Shown here: in pieces, positions 17,949-25,830 of the stretch
Layout of the letters: every line of letters begins with the position of its first letter
How positions within the stretch are numbered: the stretch's first letter is position 1
Assembly: GCF_029229925.1 (NCBI RefSeq)
Contig: NZ_CP107254.1
Span: forward strand, 124,001-188,000
DNA: 64,000 nucleotides
Origin: Halorhabdus sp. BNX81
GTDB lineage: Archaea; Halobacteriota; Halobacteria; Halobacteriales; Haloarculaceae
Direction: 5' to 3'
Program-made: the position numbers and the translations under genes
Notes under the pieces: model-generated
Told to the model about the DNA's origin: nothing
What the model saw: only the letters and a program-made list of their open reading frames with translations
Database searches by the model: none

Positions 17949-19024
17949 TGAGCGCGACGCGTGTTCCGACGGCCGACGTCTCGACCGAGGATGCCCGCGA
18001 GTTGCTGATCGACCTCGTCGAGATCCCGTCGGTCTCGGGCGATGTCGAGGACGCCGCCGCGGAGCTGGCGGCCTTCTTCGATGCCCACGACCGCGAAGTC
18101 TGGATCGACGACGTGGGCAACGTCCGTGCCCCCGCAGATGACGGTGTGCTCCTCACGTCCCACATCGACACCGTCCCGGGCGATATTCCGGTCCGTCTGG
18201 AGGAGAACGACGACGGCGAGACGGTCCTCTGGGGTCGGGGGAGCGTCGACGCGAAGGGGTCGCTGGCGGCGATGGCGGCCGTGGCGGTCCGGACCGGTGC
18301 GAGCTTCGCCGGCGTCGTCGGCGAGGAAGTCGACTCGACCGGCGGCCGCTATCTGGTCGAGGATCGGGAGAGCGAACCCGACGCCGTCATCAACGGCGAG
18401 CCGTCGGGCTGGGACGGGATCACGCTAGGCTACCGTGGCCTGCTCGGCGGCACCTACGTCGCTACGAGCGAATCGGGCCACTCCTCGCGGCCCGATAACA
18501 ACGCCATCGAGGACGCCATCGACTGGTGGAACCGCGTCGAGGCGGAGTTCGCTAAGGACGAGTGGCACCCGGTCTTCGAACGGGTGACGTGCAAGCCGGT
18601 CGACATCGACGGCGGGGTCAGTTCGGATGGGCTCTCGGTCGAGACGACGATGCGCGTCCAGCTTCGGGTGCCCCCGGAGTACACCACCGACGAGATCCGC
18701 GAGCTGGCCGACGGCCACCTCGATCGCGGGACCGTCAACTGGGACGACTGGGTCGAGCCGGTGATGACCAGCCCCCGGACGGGGGTCGCGCGCGCCTTTC
18801 GCGCGGCGATCCGCGAGGAGGGTGGCGATCCGCGCCTCCTGCGCAAGACCGGCACCGCGGACATGAACATCTACGCCGACGCCTGGGACGTCGAGATCGT
18901 CTCGTACGGTCCCGGCGACTCGGACCTGGACCACGCCCCGGACGAGCACCTGCCGCTGGCCGAATTCGACCGCTCGGTAGCGGTACTGGACGACGTGACC
19001 ACGAGCCTCTTGGAGGAGCCATGA
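17948..19024 (+). CDS. argE: LysW-ornithine hydrolase (M20 family)
   Basis: This M20-type metallopeptidase of 358 residues releases ornithine from the LysW carrier. LLTSHIDTVPG, WGRGSVDAKGSLAAM and GEEVDSTGGRYLV carry the metal ligands and the catalytic glutamate, and NGEPSGWDGIT is a conserved substrate block; the family is also called LysK. The start at 17948 overlaps the argD stop by one base (TGATG). It overlaps argF by 4 nt. Confidence 0.9.
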   Translation: MSATRVPTADVSTEDARELLIDLVEIPSVSGDVEDAAAELAAFFDAHDREVWIDDVGNVRAPADDGVLLTSHIDTVPGDIPVRLEENDDGETVLWGRGSVDAKGSLAAMAAVAVRTGASFAGVVGEEVDSTGGRYLVEDRESEPDAVINGEPSGWDGITLGYRGLLGGTYVATSESGHSSRPDNNAIEDAIDWWNRVEAEFAKDEWHPVFERVTCKPVDIDGGVSSDGLSVETTMRVQLRVPPEYTTDEIRELADGHLDRGTVNWDDWVEPVMTSPRTGVARAFRAAIREEGGDPRLLRKTGTADMNIYADAWDVEIVSYGPGDSDLDHAPDEHLPLAEFDRSVAVLDDVTTSLLEEP

Positions 19025-19911
19025 CACGCAACGTACTCGACGTCGACGACCTGACGAGCGAGGAACTGACGACCGTCCTCGATCGCGCCGCCACGATCAA
19101 GGCCGGCGAGGAGGCGGGCAACCCCCTCGAAGACGAGACGCTCGCGATGATCTTCGAGAAGCCCTCGACCCGGACCCGGGTCTCCTTCGAGACCGGGATG
19201 ACCCAGCTTGGCGGCCACGCCATCTTCCTCGGGCCGGACGACATCCACCTCGGGGACAGCGAGCCGGTCAAGGACACCGCGCGAGCCGTCTCGCGGTACG
19301 CCGACGCGATCATGGCGCGGCTGTTCGACCACGCTGACGCCGAGGAACTGGCCGAGTACGCCACCGTGCCGGTGATCAACGGCCTGACCGACGATGCCCA
19401 TCCCTGCCAGACGCTGGCGGACCTGCTGACGATCCGCCAGGAATTCGGTGGATTCGACGAGGTCCGAGTCGCCTGGGTCGGCGACGGCAACAACGTCGCC
19501 CAGTCGTTCGTCCTTGGCGCGGCGATGGTCGGCCTCGAGCTGACCGTCGCCACTCCGGAGGGCTACGGGATCGACGAGGAGGTTCTCGATCGTGCGGCCG
19601 AGTTGGGGACCGCCCCCGAGACGACGACGGACCCCGAGGCTGCGGTCGAAAACGCCGACGTGGTGTATACCGATGTCTTCGTCAGCATGGGCCAGGAGGA
19701 CGAACGCGAGGAGAAACTCGCTGCCTTCGAGGGCTTTCAGGTCACGACCGAGTTGCTCGGCGATCGCACGTTGATGCACTGTCTGCCGGCCCACCGCGGC
19801 GAGGAGGTTACTGACGAGGTCATCGAGAGCGACAACGCGATCGTGTGGGAGCAGGCGGAGAACCGACTGCACGCACAGAACGGGTTGTTGGTGTGGCTGG
19901 CCGAGCGGTAG
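19021..19911 (+). CDS. argF: Ornithine carbamoyltransferase
   Basis: ArgF makes citrulline from ornithine and carbamoyl phosphate. The 296-residue protein contains the carbamoyl phosphate loop STRTRVSFE near residues 49-56, the ADAIMARLFDH block, DDAHPCQTLADLLT, and HCLPAHRGEEVT near residue 253. It is the last gene of the operon. Its final 40 codons are repeated twice downstream (20075-20140 and 20900-21028), flanking a toxin-antitoxin pair. Confidence 0.96.
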   Translation: MTRNVLDVDDLTSEELTTVLDRAATIKAGEEAGNPLEDETLAMIFEKPSTRTRVSFETGMTQLGGHAIFLGPDDIHLGDSEPVKDTARAVSRYADAIMARLFDHADAEELAEYATVPVINGLTDDAHPCQTLADLLTIRQEFGGFDEVRVAWVGDGNNVAQSFVLGAAMVGLELTVATPEGYGIDEEVLDRAAELGTAPETTTDPEAAVENADVVYTDVFVSMGQEDEREEKLAAFEGFQVTTELLGDRTLMHCLPAHRGEEVTDEVIESDNAIVWEQAENRLHAQNGLLVWLAER

Positions 19912-20074
19912 TACCGCGGGCGAAGCGAGACGCGACCGACGAGAGCGTCTCGGAACCGTGAGCGGTGTAACCGCGAACGGAGCGAGCGGCTTTTTGGTCC
20001 AGCTTTTTCGACGAGTGGTACCCGCAGCGAGCGAAGCGAGCGAGGACACCCGACGAGAAAAAAGGTGGTTGCCG
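19912..20074 (+). repeat. Spacer repeat downstream of argF, first copy
   Basis: This non-coding stretch contains TTTTTGGTCCAGCTTTTTCG (19991-20010), a GCGAGCGAAGCGAGCGAGG run and a final AAAAAAGGTGG. The same order of blocks recurs at 21029-21152 after the third argF tail. The T-runs could also act as a terminator for the arginine operon. Confidence 0.55.
19961..19976. repeat. Short palindromic element, intergenic copy
   Basis: AGCGGTGTAACCGCGA has GCGGT/ACCGC arms around a three-base loop. A copy matching 15 of 16 bases lies in frame inside the P-type ATPase gene (56099-56114). Neighbouring sequence is rich in GCGAGC words. Confidence 0.55.
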
Positions 20075-20140
20075 GAGCAAGCTGAACATCGGCTGCATGC
20101 ACAGAACGGATTGCTGGTGTGGTTGCGCGAACGAGCCTAA
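20075..20140 (+). pseudogene. argF 3' fragment, second copy
   Basis: The frame reads EQAEHRLHAQNGLLVWLRERA and stop, closely matching the argF C-terminus (EQAENRLHAQNGLLVWLAER). There is no start or upstream part of argF. It follows directly on the AAAAAAGGTGG block and ends 13 nt before the PIN gene stop. Confidence 0.75.
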
Positions 20141-20152
20141 CGACCCGAGTGA

Positions 20153-20593
20153 CTATTCGGTACCCGATTCGAACGGATTCACGGCAGTATCGAGTCGCGT
20201 CAGCTCCTCGACCGCGTCGAAATCGTCGTCGAAGGAATACAGGTACTCGCTTCCTTCGCGCTCGAGATACGCGACGATCGTCGCATCAACGAAGGAGAGT
20301 GCGTCGTACCGGCGGAACAGCGCCTGGGCAGCGTTGAAATCGGCTCTCGGAGCGTGGACGACCTCGAAGTGGCTCCCTTCGAGGAGGCGATCGAGCAGCG
20401 CGTTCGCGGCCTCGGGGCCGAGTTTCTCGCGCGTGAGGTTTAGCGTCTCCGCGAGGACGTAGTTCGAGACGACGGCCTCCGGGAGGTCGCCGTGGTCGAT
20501 CCCGCGAACGATTTCCCGTGCGCGGTCGTGATAGCGGTCACGGGCGCTCGCAGCAGCGAACAGAACGTTCGTATCGAGGACGATGCGTGCCAT
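20153..20593 (-). CDS. PIN domain toxin-like ribonuclease (VapC-like)
   Basis: This 146-residue protein is a PIN-domain nuclease, probably a VapC-type toxin that cuts RNA. The conserved acidic residues are visible: Asp7 in VLDTNVLF, Glu49 in LAET, Asp103 in FVDATI, and DDDFD near 122-126. It starts at 20593, overlapping the stop of the AbrB-like antitoxin by the ATGA arrangement typical of such pairs. The pair lies between duplicated argF tails, which suggests it was acquired here. The target RNA is unknown. Confidence 0.88.
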   Translation of the reverse strand: MARIVLDTNVLFAAASARDRYHDRAREIVRGIDHGDLPEAVVSNYVLAETLNLTREKLGPEAANALLDRLLEGSHFEVVHAPRADFNAAQALFRRYDALSFVDATIVAYLEREGSEYLYSFDDDFDAVEELTRLDTAVNPFESGTE

Positions 20594-20838
20594 CACTCGG
20601 CTCCGAACTCCGATTCGAGTGCCACAGCGTCGGTCTCGCCGGCGTCGACCGGCTCGAAATCGTCGAAGACACCCTCTCGCTGGTGGAGCACTTCGACGGA
20701 GAGGTCCCCGTCGTCGTCGACCGTCCACCGGAGCTTGTCCCCCGCCTCGATATCGAGGCGTCGCCGAAGCGCCGCCGGGATGGTGACCATCCCGCGGTCG
20801 CTGACTTTGGTTTCTTCGGGTCCTGACTCGGTTGCCAT
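20593..20838 (-). CDS. SpoVT/AbrB-family antitoxin
   Basis: This 81-residue protein has a swapped-hairpin AbrB domain at residues 12-40 (VSDRGMVTIPAALRRRLDIEAGDKL) followed by an acidic tail that probably wraps the PIN toxin. Such antitoxins neutralise the toxin and repress their own promoter. The start at 20838 is chosen because the AbrB domain begins soon after; a longer in-frame start is in repeat DNA. Two ACATGT sites upstream are candidate operators. Confidence 0.88.
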   Translation of the reverse strand: MATESGPEETKVSDRGMVTIPAALRRRLDIEAGDKLRWTVDDDGDLSVEVLHQREGVFDDFEPVDAGETDAVALESEFGAE

Positions 20839-20865
20839 ACGTGAGTATACTGTCTCCTGTCCTAT

Positions 20866-20883
20866 ACATGTTTCTTCACATGT
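20866..20883 (-). promoter_or_regulatory. Paired ACATGT sites before the toxin-antitoxin genes
   Basis: Two identical 6-bp palindromes ACATGT lie at 20866-20871 and 20878-20883, 12 bp apart, about 30-45 nt upstream of the antitoxin ATG. The spacing of about one helical turn suits binding of a dimeric antitoxin, and a GTATAC box lies at 20845-20850. Confidence 0.4.
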
Positions 20884-20899
20884 GGTCCGTCGACGGTCG

Positions 20900-21028
20900 G
20901 CCCATCGGGGCGAGGGGGTCACCGACGCGGCCATCGAGAGCGACAACGCTATCGTGTGGGAGCAAGCGAAGAACCGCCTGCATGCCCAGAAGAGGGGGCT
21001 GGTGTGGCTGGCCGATCGGTCGTCGTAA
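20900..21028 (+). pseudogene. argF 3' fragment, third copy
   Basis: A 42-codon frame matches the argF C-terminus from AHRGEEVTD onward at 32 of 40 residues, including IESDNAIVWEQA and RLHAQ. It has no upstream argF sequence and ends DRSS and stop, so it cannot make an enzyme. Confidence 0.8.
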
Positions 21029-21152
21029 GCATACGCTGTCGAAGACAGCGTTTCGCTGCTGGCGAAGCCGAAGGCTGAGCCAGCAGGTGTTTTTGGCCCA
21101 GCTTTTTGCGAGGAGGGTTCGCGAGCGAACCCTCCGAAGTAAAAAGGTGGAT
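21029..21152 (+). repeat. Spacer repeat downstream of argF tail, third copy
   Basis: Contains TTTTTGGCCCAGCTTTTTGCG at 21090-21110, an inverted repeat GGAGGGTTCGC/GCGAACCCTCC just after it, and AAAAAGGTGG near 21142-21151. Block order matches the spacer after the intact argF (19912-20074). Confidence 0.55.
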
Positions 21153-21190
21153 CCGCGGCTTTTTTCTGGTGGCCCACGTCGGGTGACACA

Positions 21191-22462
21191 ATGAGCTATC
21201 TAGAGATCACCCAGGAGGAGCCAGCCGAGGCGACCGACGGCGTCTGGCTGACCTGCATCGAGTGTGGCGAGCACTTCCCGCCCTTTGCGGGGATTCGCTA
21301 CACGTGCGACGAGTGTGAGGGGCTGCTCGAGGTCCGGTACGCTGACCTGCCGACGTTCGCGGACTTCGGCGACGACGAGTCGGCGTTTCACGGCGGCGTC
21401 TGGCGCTACAGCGACGCCCTTCCCTTCGACGAAGGCGTCTCCCTCCCGGAGGGCGACACGCCACTCCACAATGTCCCGCGACTCGAAGACGAGATCGGCG
21501 TCGAACGCCTGCGAGTCAAACACGAGGGGATGAACCCGACGGGCAGCTTCAAGGACCGCGGGATGACCGTGGGCGTCCGGGTGGCCCAGGCGGTCGGCGT
21601 CGACCGGCTCGCGTGTGCGTCGACGGGCAACACCTCCGCGGCGCTGTCGGCCTACGGCTCACGGGCGGGCCTGGAAGTGCTCGTACTCTTGCCGGCGGGG
21701 AAGGTCGCCGCCGGGAAGATTGCCCAGGCGAGCCTACATGGCGCGCGGATTCTGGAGGTCGACGGGAATTTCGATCGGTGTCTGGATATCGTCAAGGACC
21801 TGGCCGACCGTGGCGAGGCCTACCTGCTCAACTCGCTGAATCCCTTCCGGCTGGAGGGTCAGAAGACCATCGGCTTGGAGATCATGGAGCAGTTCATGGC
21901 CGAGGAGGGCGACTTCCCTGACCGGATCGTGCTGCCGGTCGGCAACGCCGGCAACACCGCCGCGCTGTACAAGGCCTTCCGGGAACTCGAAGCGACCGGG
22001 GCAATCGACGAGGACCAGATCCCGAAGATCACTGGTGTTCAGGCCGAGGGCTCAGCCCCGATGGTCGAGGCCATCGAGGAGGGCTGGGATCACATCGAGC
22101 GCTGGGACGACGTCGAGACGAAGGCGACGGCGATCCGGATCGGCAATCCGGTCAACGCACCCAAGGCACTACCCGGCGTTCGCGAGACCGGCGGGACGGC
22201 AGTCGCGGTCAGCGACGCGGAGATCACCGACGCCCAGCGATCGCTCGCCGAGGAAGGCGTCGGCGTCGAACCCGCCTCCGCCGCTTCGATCGCGGGACTA
22301 CGGAAACTCCGTGAGGAGGGCGTCGTCGACACTGACGAGCAGGTGGTCTGTCTGACGACCGGGCATCTCCTGAAGGATCCCGACGCGGCCGCCGAAGCCG
22401 GGACCGACCCCGAACCGGTCCCCGCCGACACCGACGACGTGCTCGATCATCTGCGGTCCTGA
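21191..22462 (+). CDS. thrC: Threonine synthase
   Basis: ThrC converts O-phosphohomoserine to threonine with PLP. The 423-residue protein starts with a small zinc ribbon (Cys22, 25, 39, 42), then has GDTPLHNVPRL, the PLP lysine K121 in MNPTGSFKDRG, STGNTSAA, and the glycine-rich VGNAGNTAALY phosphate loop. A polar, Ala/Asp-rich tail of about 35 residues follows the fold. It stands alone just after the argF-tail island, with no other threonine gene nearby. Confidence 0.94.
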   Translation: MSYLEITQEEPAEATDGVWLTCIECGEHFPPFAGIRYTCDECEGLLEVRYADLPTFADFGDDESAFHGGVWRYSDALPFDEGVSLPEGDTPLHNVPRLEDEIGVERLRVKHEGMNPTGSFKDRGMTVGVRVAQAVGVDRLACASTGNTSAALSAYGSRAGLEVLVLLPAGKVAAGKIAQASLHGARILEVDGNFDRCLDIVKDLADRGEAYLLNSLNPFRLEGQKTIGLEIMEQFMAEEGDFPDRIVLPVGNAGNTAALYKAFRELEATGAIDEDQIPKITGVQAEGSAPMVEAIEEGWDHIERWDDVETKATAIRIGNPVNAPKALPGVRETGGTAVAVSDAEITDAQRSLAEEGVGVEPASAASIAGLRKLREEGVVDTDEQVVCLTTGHLLKDPDAAAEAGTDPEPVPADTDDVLDHLRS

Positions 22463-22520
22463 GCCGGTCCGGGGACGCGATTGAATCGCGCGCACGTCAT
22501 GCACGGAGCGGACGCGCGTC

Positions 22521-22534
22521 TGCCGGCGTTTTTT
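22521..22534 (+). terminator. T-run terminator after thrC
   Basis: TGCCGGCG followed by six T (22529-22534) lies about 65 nt after the thrC stop, a typical archaeal termination signal. Confidence 0.45.
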
Positions 22535-22561
22535 GACGGGTGACGTCCATTGTGTGTTGCT

Positions 22562-22870
22562 ATGTCAGCTGATCACGATTCGTCGCCGACAGATTGCAAT
22601 CAGCCGCAGTCGCCGGAACCACGTCTCGACGGGCAACTGCGGGTGGCGTGTGGGGTGAGCCGGGGAGACGGTGTACCCCAGCGCTCAGTTTCCGAAGCAG
22701 TCAGGATAGCGAGGACCGACCGCGGCGGGCCGCCGATCGAGGATCCATCCCCGGCCCACCGGGCTGTCGCCGCCAGAGATCGGCTCTGGAACTCTTACCG
22801 TGGTGAGGCCAAAGATGGGTGTTTCGTGTGGACCGCGCCAACTGGTGATCCGGGCTGTGGGAGGGACTGA
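22562..22870 (+). CDS. Doubtful 102-residue ORF
   Basis: An open frame from the ATG at 22562 (MSADHDSSPTD) encodes a protein with four Cys, many Arg, Pro and Gly, no membrane helix and no motif I recognise. Its composition is less acidic than its neighbours, so it may be spurious. It runs convergently toward the SerA-like gene, 26 nt away. Confidence 0.25.
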   Translation: MSADHDSSPTDCNQPQSPEPRLDGQLRVACGVSRGDGVPQRSVSEAVRIARTDRGGPPIEDPSPAHRAVAARDRLWNSYRGEAKDGCFVWTAPTGDPGCGRD

Positions 22871-22896
22871 CGACGAAGAAGTGGCCGTTCGAGTCC

Positions 22897-24483
22897 TTAC
22901 TCGCGGGCGTTTTGCCCGTTGAGCTCGACGACGGTGGTCTCGAGGATGCGGTCGTCGTCGTTGAGCGCAGCCAGGACGTCCCCGCCCGGTTCGTCGTCGA
23001 GATTGTACACCGACAGCGCCTCGCCGCCGATGGCTTCCCGGGCGTTGAACATCCCGGCGATGTTGACGTCGTACTCGCCGAGCACGCTCCCGATGAACCC
23101 GATAACGCCCGGTTCGTCGGCGTTGCGGACGATCAGCATGTGCCCGTGCGGGATCGCCTCGACCCAGTAGCGGTCGATGCTGACGATACGGGGTTCGCCG
23201 TCGGCGAACTGCGTTCCTTCGACACTGAGTTCGTCCCCGCCACCGCTGACGGTGACGGTTACCAGGTTCTGGAAGTCGGACGCCTCCCGAATCGTCGAGA
23301 CATCGACGTCGATGTCGTGCTCCGCAGCGACGTGCCGCGCGTTGACCTGGTTTGCGTCCCAGCCCAGCGGGTCGAAGACGCCGGTGAGTCCGGCGGCCGT
23401 GATCGGCTCGATCGTCTCGGTGACGATGTCGCCCGCATACTCGATCGAGACGGCGTCGAGGTCGCCGTCGAACAACTGGATCGCGATCCGGGCGACTGTC
23501 TCCGTCAGGTCGGCGTAGGGCTTGACGACCGGGTAGGCGTCCGGTGGGATCGACGGCACGTTGACGGCGTTCGTGACCGGCTGCCCGTCGAACGCGGCGA
23601 GTACCTGGTTCACGACGCTCGTCGACGCCGAGTCACCGTTCGGTCCCGTGTGACGGGCGAGTTCGGGGGTGATGATGATGTCCTCGACGTCCCGAAGCGG
23701 GCTGTCCGCCGGCAGGGGGGCAACTGAGACAGCGTCGACGGCTGCTCCCTGGAGAGCACCGTCCCCGACGGCGTTCGCGAGTGCCGTCTCGTCGACGACA
23801 TCGCCGTCCGTTCCGTTGACGAGGTAGCCATCGCCGAGCGTGTCGAGTTCGCTTTCGCCGAGCTGGAGTTGTGCACCCGCGGTGTGTATCGAGAGGAAGT
23901 CCGCGCGGTCGAGACAGGCCTCCAGTTCGACGCGTTCCGCACCGATCTGTGCGGCCCGCTCACCGTCCCCATCGGGGGCGTAGACGACGACGTCGAGTCC
24001 GAGGTTGTCCAGCCGCTTGGCCACCTCCTGGCCGACGCTGTCGAAGCCGACGAGTCCGGCGGTCTTGCCGTCGAGTTCCGAGCCGATGATATCGCCTTTG
24101 GCCCACTCGCCGTCTTTCAATCGAACGTGGCCCTGGGGAATCCCTCGGGCGGTGGCGAACAGCAGTCCGATGATGTACTCGGCGACGGCCTGGACGTCGG
24201 TCTCCGGCCCGTTGGCGACGATCACGCCGTGCTCGGTCGCCGTGGTCACGTCGATCCCGTCGACGTCGATGCCGGTTCGCCCGACGATCTGTAAGTCCGT
24301 TGCCCGCTCGAACACTGTGGCGGGGACCGGCGTGTCCTCGTCGACGATCAACGCCGCCGCGCCCTCGGCAGCGGCAGCCAACTCCTCGGCTCCGTCGACC
24401 GCGACGGTCCGGATGTCGTGGCCTGCGTCGCGAAGTGCCGCCAGTCCCGCGTCCTCGACGGAACTCGTTGCTACGATCTCCAT
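22897..24483 (-). CDS. SerA-like protein lacking the catalytic triad
   Basis: Across all 528 residues this aligns with D-3-phosphoglycerate dehydrogenase: substrate- and NAD-binding domains (about 1-310), an intervening allosteric substrate-binding domain, and a C-terminal ACT domain (about 450-525, GHMLIVRNADEPGVIGFIG). The active site is gone: the Arg of the ARGG motif is Asp226 (VNGTDGDVVDE), the Glu of DVFxxEP is Ala255 (DAVSVAP), and the His of TPHLGAST is Glu274 (TPELARHT). The Rossmann GxGxxG reads GFDSVG. It should not be a normal dehydrogenase; a regulatory or scaffold role is inferred. The start at 24483 matches the SerA N-terminus. Confidence 0.85.
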   Translation of the reverse strand: MEIVATSSVEDAGLAALRDAGHDIRTVAVDGAEELAAAAEGAAALIVDEDTPVPATVFERATDLQIVGRTGIDVDGIDVTTATEHGVIVANGPETDVQAVAEYIIGLLFATARGIPQGHVRLKDGEWAKGDIIGSELDGKTAGLVGFDSVGQEVAKRLDNLGLDVVVYAPDGDGERAAQIGAERVELEACLDRADFLSIHTAGAQLQLGESELDTLGDGYLVNGTDGDVVDETALANAVGDGALQGAAVDAVSVAPLPADSPLRDVEDIIITPELARHTGPNGDSASTSVVNQVLAAFDGQPVTNAVNVPSIPPDAYPVVKPYADLTETVARIAIQLFDGDLDAVSIEYAGDIVTETIEPITAAGLTGVFDPLGWDANQVNARHVAAEHDIDVDVSTIREASDFQNLVTVTVSGGGDELSVEGTQFADGEPRIVSIDRYWVEAIPHGHMLIVRNADEPGVIGFIGSVLGEYDVNIAGMFNAREAIGGEALSVYNLDDEPGGDVLAALNDDDRILETTVVELNGQNARE

Positions 24484-24645
24484 ATTGGGGGTGACACCGC
24501 CGGTCGGCATAACGCTTGTTTTCTCTTGGTGAACCGGGAAGTCACCACACGAGCAACTGGCGGTCCGGATCGGCTGTGGTTCCGGTGACTCGACCGCTGC
24601 CCGGACCCATGGCTACGATATCTCCGAGAATCCTCCCAGTGAGCC

Positions 24646-24816
24646 CTACCGCCACGCGGACAGCGACGCGCTCTCCTCGAGTGTCATCGAGAGATACGCG
24701 TCGTCGCGACTGATGTCGGCGATGACGAAGACGGCCTGCTCGTCACCCTCGACGGCTGCCATGACTTCACCGTCCACTGCGACGTCTGCCGCGAGCGCGT
24801 CGGGCTCTTGCGACAT
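24646..24816 (-). CDS. Small acidic haloarchaeal protein (DUF7556-like)
   Basis: A 56-residue frame from the ATG at 24816 reads MSQEPDALAADVAVDG and ends SASLSAWR. It contains AVFVIADISRDDAYLSM, a pattern I recall from a conserved small haloarchaeal family (DUF7556). It is acidic, has no Cys and no membrane helix, and is predicted to be a compact beta-rich protein. It is divergent from the CBS gene at 24979. Function is unknown. Confidence 0.65.
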   Translation of the reverse strand: MSQEPDALAADVAVDGEVMAAVEGDEQAVFVIADISRDDAYLSMTLEESASLSAWR

Positions 24817-24978
24817 ACTATGTTAGTTGGTAACACCCATACATAAACGTGCCGAAAACCCACAGCGGATCGGGGGATTCGTCCGACGTGCGTCTGACGA
24901 GGCGACCGACAGCTCGACCGTCGCGGACAGTTCGGATGTGTAAGGACTTAGTAGGAGGGACGAAGAGTATTCTCCAGT

Positions 24979-25830
24979 ATGAACGTCGCTGACGTCATGA
25001 CGCCGCGAGCGGACGTCGTCACGGCCGAGTTGCCCGGCACCCGGGACGACGTCCTGGAGTACCTCCAGGAACGGCAGTTCTCGTCCGTTCCGGTGATCAA
25101 ACGAACCGACGCGGGCGAGGAGTGTCGCGGGCTCGTCACGCGAGAGGCGCTCATCGAGCATCCTGACGAAGACCAACTTGCGATGCTCGTCGATGACGTT
25201 CCGACGACGGCCGCCGACACGGACCTGGCGAGCGTCGCGCGGACGATGGTCGAGACCGGCGAGCGCCGGATCCCGGTCGTTGACGGCCAACTCGAAGGCA
25301 TCGTCACGATCACCGATATCGTTCGCGCGATCGCCGAGGGCGGCGTCGACGACGGCGATCAGCCGGTCGGCGACCTCGCCCGGCGGGACGTCAACTGCGT
25401 CTACGCCGGCGCGCCGCTCGGCGTCGCCGAGCGCGAACTCTCCCACGCCGATGTCCCCTACGGGGTCGTTCTCGACGACGACGCCGAGGTGGCCGGCATC
25501 CTGACCGAGGTCGACGTCATCGCGGTCGCCGAGGTCGTCGAGGGCGAGGCCGAGACCGGCGAGTCCATCGCCAACCAGGACGACGAGTGGATGTGGGAGG
25601 GGATCAAGGCTGTCGGGAACAGCTACATGCCAACCCGGAACGTCGAGTTCCCCGACGAGCCGGTCAGCGAGTACATGACGGCGGATCTGGTGACCGTTGG
25701 AAGCCGCCGGACCGCAAAGGAGGCGGCCCAGCTGTTGATCCGTCACGACATCGAGCAGATCCCGCTGGTATCGGGTGACGACCTCGCGGGCATCGTCCGC
25801 GACATCGACGTAATCAAGGCGCTACGATGA
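24979..25830 (+). CDS. Four-CBS-domain protein
   Basis: This 283-residue protein consists of four CBS domains, starting at about residues 1, 75, 138 and 225, each with the hydrophobic-G-[IL]-[VL]-T-x-x-D pattern (GIVTITDIVRAI, GILTEVDVIAV, GIVRDIDVIKAL). There is no fused enzyme. CBS tandems bind adenosyl ligands such as AMP, ATP or SAM and usually regulate a partner. Its stop overlaps the glyS start by 4 nt, so the two are translated together, hinting at a link to energy or translation state. Confidence 0.85.
   Translation: MNVADVMTPRADVVTAELPGTRDDVLEYLQERQFSSVPVIKRTDAGEECRGLVTREALIEHPDEDQLAMLVDDVPTTAADTDLASVARTMVETGERRIPVVDGQLEGIVTITDIVRAIAEGGVDDGDQPVGDLARRDVNCVYAGAPLGVAERELSHADVPYGVVLDDDAEVAGILTEVDVIAVAEVVEGEAETGESIANQDDEWMWEGIKAVGNSYMPTRNVEFPDEPVSEYMTADLVTVGSRRTAKEAAQLLIRHDIEQIPLVSGDDLAGIVRDIDVIKALR

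Noticed and set aside
19912-21152. Integrase-driven genomic island with tRNA attachment site
   Set aside because: No integrase, transposase or tRNA gene is visible; only repeats of argF DNA support an integration event.
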